From: an uncultured bacterium
GTDB lineage: Bacteria; Bacillota; Clostridia; Lachnospirales; Lachnospiraceae
Length of the DNA: 18,829 bases
Reading direction: 5' to 3'
NCBI GenBank assembly: GCA_905215405.1
Contig: CAJMQE010000074.1
Span: 1-18,829 of the forward strand
The translations under genes were made by a program, and so were the position numbers. Shown one piece after another: positions 14,651-18,829 of the stretch (position 1 is its first letter; every line of letters starts with the position of its first letter). The notes under the pieces were generated by a model, which saw only the letters and a program-made list of their open reading frames with translations, was not told the DNA's origin and made no database searches.

Positions 14651-14866
14651 ATTTTATCACATGAGATTGTTAAAAAAACTACTTTTAAAAGTGCTCCAAA
14701 TCCAGTATTTATGAGCGTTTGAGGCACATTATTGTGATAATTTTTTAACACACGTTTTGGCAGATTGCACAAACACTTTTCTTTGTTTTTGTATGAATTA
14801 TATGAAACATGGATACAGTATTTCTCTGCCAAATATGGTAAAGTTAGCTACAGGAGGAACAACTAC

Positions 14867-15973
14867 ATGATAACCCGAGAAAAAGAAATCAACACACCTG
14901 CAGACTCTGACAGACTTCTGCTCAATTTAAACCCAGATCTGTCAAAGATACTGTTTTTTGATATTGAAACAACAGGATTTTCACCAAAACATACACAGCT
15001 TTATCTGATTGGCGTTATGTACCACGAGAACAATACCTGGAAAATACGCCAGTGGTTTGCAGAAAACATGGCAGATGAAGCAATCGTATTGCATGAATTC
15101 TTTACATTTATGCAATCATTTACTACTTTAATTCATTTTAATGGAGAAGGCTTTGATATGCCATATCTGATAAAAAAATGCACGACATATAATTTGTCCT
15201 ATGATTTTAATGCAATCCAGTCTGTAGACATATTTAAAGCAATCAGACCTGTTCATAAGCTATTAAAACTGGAAAACTATAAACAGAAAACGATTGAACA
15301 CTTTCTAGAGCTTGACAGACAAGATCTCTATGATGGCGGCCAATTGATCAATGTTTATAAAGAATATGTTAAAAATGCAAAAGAGGAAAATCTTAATCTC
15401 CTTCTGCTTCATAATTTTGAAGATATTGAAGGTATGCTGAGCCTAATTCGCATCCTTGGCTACTGCTCCGTCTCGAGTGGCCAGTATGCACTAACCGATG
15501 CTCAGATTCAGGAAGTAAAATCATATGAGGATTTCACAGAGAAAGAATTCATTTTTACTGTCTCCCTTTTAAATGGTGTCAATCTTCCCAAACGAGTATC
15601 AATGGGAAAAGATTCAATTTATCTGACCGCCTACGGCAATACTATGAAAATCCGTGTCAAAATTTACGCCGGTGAATTAAAATATTTCTATCCTAATTAT
15701 CAAGATTACTATTATCTACCGGAGGAAGATACCGCCATTCACAAAAGTGTCGCTTTTTATGTCGATAAAAACTACCGCACAAGAGCAAAAGCAGCGAACT
15801 GCTATAGTAAGAAAACCGGTATGTTTCTACCCCAGTATGATGAAGTGATCAAGCCTTATTTTAAGATTGACTATGGTGACAAGACCTTATACTTTGAAGC
15901 GGAAGAAGGGTTTTGCAATTCAGGCGAGCAGCAACTGCTCTATGTCAAACATCTAATCGATTATATTTTATGA
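14867..15973 (+). CDS. YprB-like RNase H-fold (DEDD) exonuclease
   Basis: A 368-residue protein. The first 200 residues form a DEDD-type exonuclease domain of the YprB/RNase_H_2 family: motif I FFDIETTGF gives D32 and E34, motif II HFNGEGFDMPYL gives D97, and motif III HNFEDIEGM gives H182 and D186. These residues would bind two metal ions and cleave nucleic acid from an end; the natural substrate is not known. The C-terminal 165 residues carry no domain that I recognise. The start at 14867 follows CAGGAGGAACAACTAC; the longest frame begins 34 codons upstream, before the ribosome binding site. It is divergent from rnfC and functionally unrelated to it as far as can be seen. A bidirectional terminator follows. 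Confidence 0.88.
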   Translation: MITREKEINTPADSDRLLLNLNPDLSKILFFDIETTGFSPKHTQLYLIGVMYHENNTWKIRQWFAENMADEAIVLHEFFTFMQSFTTLIHFNGEGFDMPYLIKKCTTYNLSYDFNAIQSVDIFKAIRPVHKLLKLENYKQKTIEHFLELDRQDLYDGGQLINVYKEYVKNAKEENLNLLLLHNFEDIEGMLSLIRILGYCSVSSGQYALTDAQIQEVKSYEDFTEKEFIFTVSLLNGVNLPKRVSMGKDSIYLTAYGNTMKIRVKIYAGELKYFYPNYQDYYYLPEEDTAIHKSVAFYVDKNYRTRAKAANCYSKKTGMFLPQYDEVIKPYFKIDYGDKTLYFEAEEGFCNSGEQQLLYVKHLIDYIL

Positions 15974-15985
15974 TCTTAAATTGAA

Positions 15986-16026
15986 AATACCAGAAGGACA
16001 CACTACTCTTCCTTCTGGTATTTTTA
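15986..16026. terminator. Bidirectional rho-independent terminator after the yprB-like gene
   Basis: A perfect 13-bp inverted repeat (AATACCAGAAGGA at 15986-15998, complement at 16010-16022) with an 11-base loop is followed by TTTTTAT on the plus strand and by TTTTC on the minus strand. It serves the two convergent genes at 15973 and 16043. Confidence 0.92.
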
Positions 16027-16042
16027 TAATTCCTATATTTTT

Positions 16043-18712
16043 CTATCTGTTACCATGATATCCATTCAACTGAATTCCATTGTAATATTTCGTATATTGG
16101 TTCTTTCCGCTTTCCTTTGAATAATAAGCTGCCATATCTGCATATTCGACCAAATTTCTGATCTTTCCACCTGCACCGTTCGCATAGAAATACCCAACAC
16201 TAGAGGAAACACTTACATTTTTGGAATCCTTACTGTATACCGTATTTAGTTCATGTTGAATTTTATTTAATAAAATTTTTAATTCCTTTTCCGGCAAATT
16301 TCGTACAAGAATTACGAATTCATCCCCACCAAATCTAGATAAAACTGATGACTTTGGCATAATTTCCTTTAATTTTTCAGCCGTCTGTGAAATGGCAAGA
16401 TCGCCCGTCATATGTCCAAGCAAATCGTTGATGTTCTTAAAATTATCAAGATCGATAAAGAGAACTGCAACACTTTTTGTTTCAGGGTCCTTTAAGAACT
16501 CTTCCCCTTTTAGATAAAATGCCTGCTTATTGAGCAGTCCAGTAAGCTTATCTGTCTGCACCATCTGGATCAGTACTTCTCTTTCCTGCATTTCAGCATT
16601 AATATCGATCAGCGTTCCAACAAAGCAGATATTATTCTCACTGCCGGTTCCATTCAGGATCATTTTATACCATCCAAAGGAGCCATCTCTCTTACGTAAA
16701 CGTATCTTTTCCTCAGTCTGCCCACTTCCACTTATGACCTTCTCAAACGCATATTTCAAACGAAGTTTCTCATTCTCATCAAAAGTCATCCAGTACTCCC
16801 AAATTTCATGTACATCGCAGAACTGCGGAAGTGTCCAGTCAAATTTTGTTTCGAACTGATCACTAAATGTGCATTCATGGGTAACTATATTATAGTCGAA
16901 CAGTAATTCCTGTGATTTACGCAGCAATAAAGAAAAATGCTCATTTTGCAATTGAATTCTTTTCTCCTTGCTAACTATTGCATTATAGTTCTTTTGTTTC
17001 AAAAGATAAATGTAAAGCAAGAACAATTGTATGATGACAATTACCGCTATCAGAAAAATGATTACTTCCATATGGGATTGAAAGAAGTCTTTAACAGCAA
17101 AATCATACTGGTTCTTTGCTACTTCATTTAATATAATTTCTGTCTTCTCCTGATCTGTAATCGTCACGATGCTTTTATTAATAATGGAAAGTAATCGTTC
17201 ATCTTTTACATAGCTATATTTTTCAGATTCTTTATTGCTTACCGTACCAATACACATAGATTCTGAAATTCCAGGCTGTGACACGACCGTCAGATCTGCA
17301 TAGCGTTGTTTTGGCAGAAATTTCTGTGAGAAATACTCATTTGTAAGCAGAAGGTCTTCCTTGCCATCAACAATCGCATTCATAGCCGATTCCAGATCAT
17401 CATAGACCTGAAAGGTACAATTAGGATAAATACTTCGAATTTTCTGTTGTAGTGTCAAAGCATTGGAAACAATCGCAACCCTGTATGGAGCATCAGCACT
17501 CAGGTGAATCTCTTTCTTTCCAATCAGGACCATGTTGCTCTCCATGAAAGAATTGCTCAATTTGTACTTTGCTAATTCCGTTGTATCCTTTTTAAAGATC
17601 ATACCTATAAAAAGATCAATCTGATTGTCTTTAAAATATTTTTCCTCTTTGATATCATTTGGCATCATATGATAAGAAAATTTTAAACCACTGATTTCCT
17701 GTATCTTGTCGAGCAGCTCTCTCGACATTCCAACTGCTTCACCAGAATTATCTTCATAGGCAATTGGAGCAATATTGGCAATATATCCAACCTCAAACAC
17801 CGGTGCCTCATTGATATACTCTAGTTCGCTCTTTGTAAATGGAATTACATTATATTTTGGAAAATATTTTTTCAGTAAATTCACTTCAAATTCAGGATAT
17901 TCCGTCTTGATACTAACAATCTGTTCGTTAATCTCATTCGCTAATTGTACATTGTCCTGTCTTGTAACAATATACACTGGCTTCAAATCATATTTTCCCA
18001 GGACCTTTAGTCCTAGATTGGTATAGGTGTCACTGATAGCAATCGCATCGACCTGATGCAGCGATAAGGCCAGATACAGATCTTTCATAGTTGGATACAT
18101 CACAACATTGGACTGAAAGTCATTATCCTGCGCATACTGGCAAAAAGACTGATAAAAGATCGTGCTTTCAACGCAACCAACCGTAATATTTTCAAACTCG
18201 TCGAAATCTTCATAAGTAAGCGACTGATTATCCCCATTTGTCAAAAGAGCCCCATACTCTGTACCAATCGAAGTTGGTATATATTTATACTGTGTGGAAC
18301 GATCCCCCATCATCTTAAATGGTAAAATCAGATCAACAGAGTGATTATCGAGCATCGCAGCCGCTTCTTCCCAGGAATCCACGCCATAGTATTCATATTT
18401 CCAACCTGTCTGCTCTGATATTTTATTTAAATACTCCACACAATAGCCATAGGGGCTTTCCTCGGAATCATATTCAAAATATCCCGGCTCCTTGATACAT
18501 GCAACTTTATATACCTTGGTCTCTCCCTTTACACTTTCTATTTTCAACCAGCAAAATGTAAATGCAATCAATAGAAATACTGATAAAAAACAGGAAATAG
18601 ATAAAATTCTTTTAAAATGTCCAATCTGTACTTTTTCTCCGTTCCGGTTCTTTTTTCCAATCCAGATCTCATTCTTTTGTTCATCCAATCTATTTCTATT
18701 TTTCATAAACAT
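16043..18712 (-). CDS. Membrane diguanylate cyclase with two extracellular solute-binding domains, PAS-like and GGDEF domains
   Basis: An 889-residue signalling protein. In order: an N-terminal membrane helix (about 36-57), two SBP_bac_3-like periplasmic-binding domains (about 67-288 and 306-540), a membrane helix (549-571), a PAS-like domain (about 592-706) ending in an FVGTLIDINAEMQERE linker, and a GGDEF domain (721-878) with RFGGDEFVIL, motif at 795-799. It should make cyclic di-GMP in response to an external ligand, perhaps an amino acid or similar solute. The usual inhibitory RxxD site five residues before GGDEF is absent (PKSS at that place). The start at 18712 has AAAGG nine bases upstream; a frame from 18787 overlaps the promoter. 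A nearby ATG at 18706 is an alternative. Confidence 0.9.
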   Translation of the reverse strand: MFMKNRNRLDEQKNEIWIGKKNRNGEKVQIGHFKRILSISCFLSVFLLIAFTFCWLKIESVKGETKVYKVACIKEPGYFEYDSEESPYGYCVEYLNKISEQTGWKYEYYGVDSWEEAAAMLDNHSVDLILPFKMMGDRSTQYKYIPTSIGTEYGALLTNGDNQSLTYEDFDEFENITVGCVESTIFYQSFCQYAQDNDFQSNVVMYPTMKDLYLALSLHQVDAIAISDTYTNLGLKVLGKYDLKPVYIVTRQDNVQLANEINEQIVSIKTEYPEFEVNLLKKYFPKYNVIPFTKSELEYINEAPVFEVGYIANIAPIAYEDNSGEAVGMSRELLDKIQEISGLKFSYHMMPNDIKEEKYFKDNQIDLFIGMIFKKDTTELAKYKLSNSFMESNMVLIGKKEIHLSADAPYRVAIVSNALTLQQKIRSIYPNCTFQVYDDLESAMNAIVDGKEDLLLTNEYFSQKFLPKQRYADLTVVSQPGISESMCIGTVSNKESEKYSYVKDERLLSIINKSIVTITDQEKTEIILNEVAKNQYDFAVKDFFQSHMEVIIFLIAVIVIIQLFLLYIYLLKQKNYNAIVSKEKRIQLQNEHFSLLLRKSQELLFDYNIVTHECTFSDQFETKFDWTLPQFCDVHEIWEYWMTFDENEKLRLKYAFEKVISGSGQTEEKIRLRKRDGSFGWYKMILNGTGSENNICFVGTLIDINAEMQEREVLIQMVQTDKLTGLLNKQAFYLKGEEFLKDPETKSVAVLFIDLDNFKNINDLLGHMTGDLAISQTAEKLKEIMPKSSVLSRFGGDEFVILVRNLPEKELKILLNKIQHELNTVYSKDSKNVSVSSSVGYFYANGAGGKIRNLVEYADMAAYYSKESGKNQYTKYYNGIQLNGYHGNR

Positions 18713-18748
18713 AGATCTCATCCTTTCTATGGTAGCATTATATATCAC

Positions 18749-18778
18749 ATTATAGCATATTATGTCGATATTTGGTAA
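18749..18778 (-). promoter_or_regulatory. Promoter of the diguanylate cyclase gene
   Basis: An extended -10, TGCTATAAT (TATAAT at 18749-18754 on the plus-strand scale), is preceded after 18 bases by TTACCA (18773-18778). Transcription would begin near 18742, about 30 bases before the chosen ATG. Confidence 0.6.
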
Positions 18779-18790
18779 GCGCGACATAAT
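18759..18790. promoter_or_regulatory. Operator-like palindrome spanning the -35 of the diguanylate cyclase promoter
   Basis: Perfect 9-bp arms ATTATGTCG (18759-18767) and CGACATAAT (18782-18790) flank 14 bases that contain the -35 element. A dimeric regulator bound there would block RNA polymerase. I cannot name the regulator. Confidence 0.6.
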
Positions 18791-18829
18791 CTACCGTAGT
18801 GCTATTAATTCTTGAATACCTTAAAATTA

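Larger units (their letters stand above)
14502..14866. other. 365-base divergent rnf/yprB intergenic region rich in inverted repeats
   Basis: No convincing gene. On the minus strand TTGATA (14611-14616), 16 bases, TATAGC (14589-14594) is a candidate rnf promoter; on the plus strand TATAAT at 14591-14596 overlaps it. A bulged 9-bp hairpin lies at 14620-14650. Further pairs are TTATCACA (14654-14661) with TGTGATAA (14733-14740), TGTTAAAAAA (14668-14677) with TTTTTTAACA (14741-14750), GGATTT (14649-14654) with AAATCC (14698-14703), and the palindrome ACTTTTAAAAGT (14681-14692). The yprB ribosome binding site AGGAGG is at 14852-14857. Confidence 0.55.

Noticed and set aside
14732..14751. Rex-type redox operator before rnf
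   Set aside because: TTGTGATAA followed by TTAACA resembles two half-sites, but the spacing is about two bases too long and symmetry is poor.
14590..14832. 80-codon reverse frame in the rnf/yprB intergenic region
   Set aside because: It needs a TTG start without a ribosome binding site, spans the inverted-repeat element and both candidate promoters, and has no recognisable domain.
18713..18787. N-terminal extension of the cyclase from ATG 18787
   Set aside because: It would be translated across the -10/-35 promoter elements and has no ribosome binding site.

Overview
The window looks like a chromosomal segment of a low-GC, anaerobic Gram-positive bacterium, most likely a Clostridia member close to Lachnospiraceae. 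The reasons are the AT-rich sequence, strong AGGAGG-type ribosome binding sites, an rnfCDGEAB cluster encoding a ferredoxin:NAD+ oxidoreductase, a BcrA-type ABC transporter with its own two-component system, and a YprB-like exonuclease. No mobile element, CRISPR array, tRNA or rRNA was seen. Most genes are on the minus strand.

Layout. (1) 1-2034: a LysR regulator cut by the window edge (minus) is divergent from a YeiH-family membrane exporter (plus). The AT-rich region between them holds four 21-bp tandem repeats. A bidirectional terminator at 1994-2034 separates yeiH from the next block. (2) 2032-5737, all minus: a small unknown protein, an OmpR-type response regulator, a BcrA-like ATPase, an ABC-2 permease and a sensor kinase. 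This resembles the peptide-antibiotic sensing and detoxification modules of Firmicutes. Between the regulator gene and the ATPase gene lie a hairpin and paired TTAACC direct repeats beside a -10-like sequence, which fits autoregulation by the response regulator. (3) 6027-7683, minus: an ECF-type sigma factor followed by a soluble 367-residue protein of unknown function with an internal 36-bp repeat. No membrane anti-sigma factor is visible. (4) 7887-9234, minus: GNAT acetyltransferase, NusG-domain-II protein and Gx-family membrane protein, probably one operon with its own promoter. (5) 9454-14501, minus: the complete Rnf complex in the order C-D-G-E-A-B, ended by a strong GC-rich hairpin. Rnf couples ferredoxin oxidation by NAD+ to Na+ or H+ export. 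No ApbE flavin transferase gene, needed for RnfD and RnfG, is present here. (6) 14502-14866: a 365-base divergent intergenic region with unusually many inverted repeats. (7) 14867-15973, plus: a YprB-like DEDD exonuclease with an unassigned C-terminal half. (8) 16043-18712, minus: a membrane diguanylate cyclase with two extracellular solute-binding domains, a PAS-like domain and GGDEF. A palindrome spans the -35 region of its promoter.

Several ORFs have a better start than the longest possible one, because a ribosome binding site sits in front of an internal ATG. The starts given here use those positions. The most interesting places are the rnf/yprB intergenic element, the NusG-II/Gx pair beside Rnf, the phased repeats upstream of yeiH, the sigma factor with its unknown partner, and the operator-like palindrome of the GGDEF gene.
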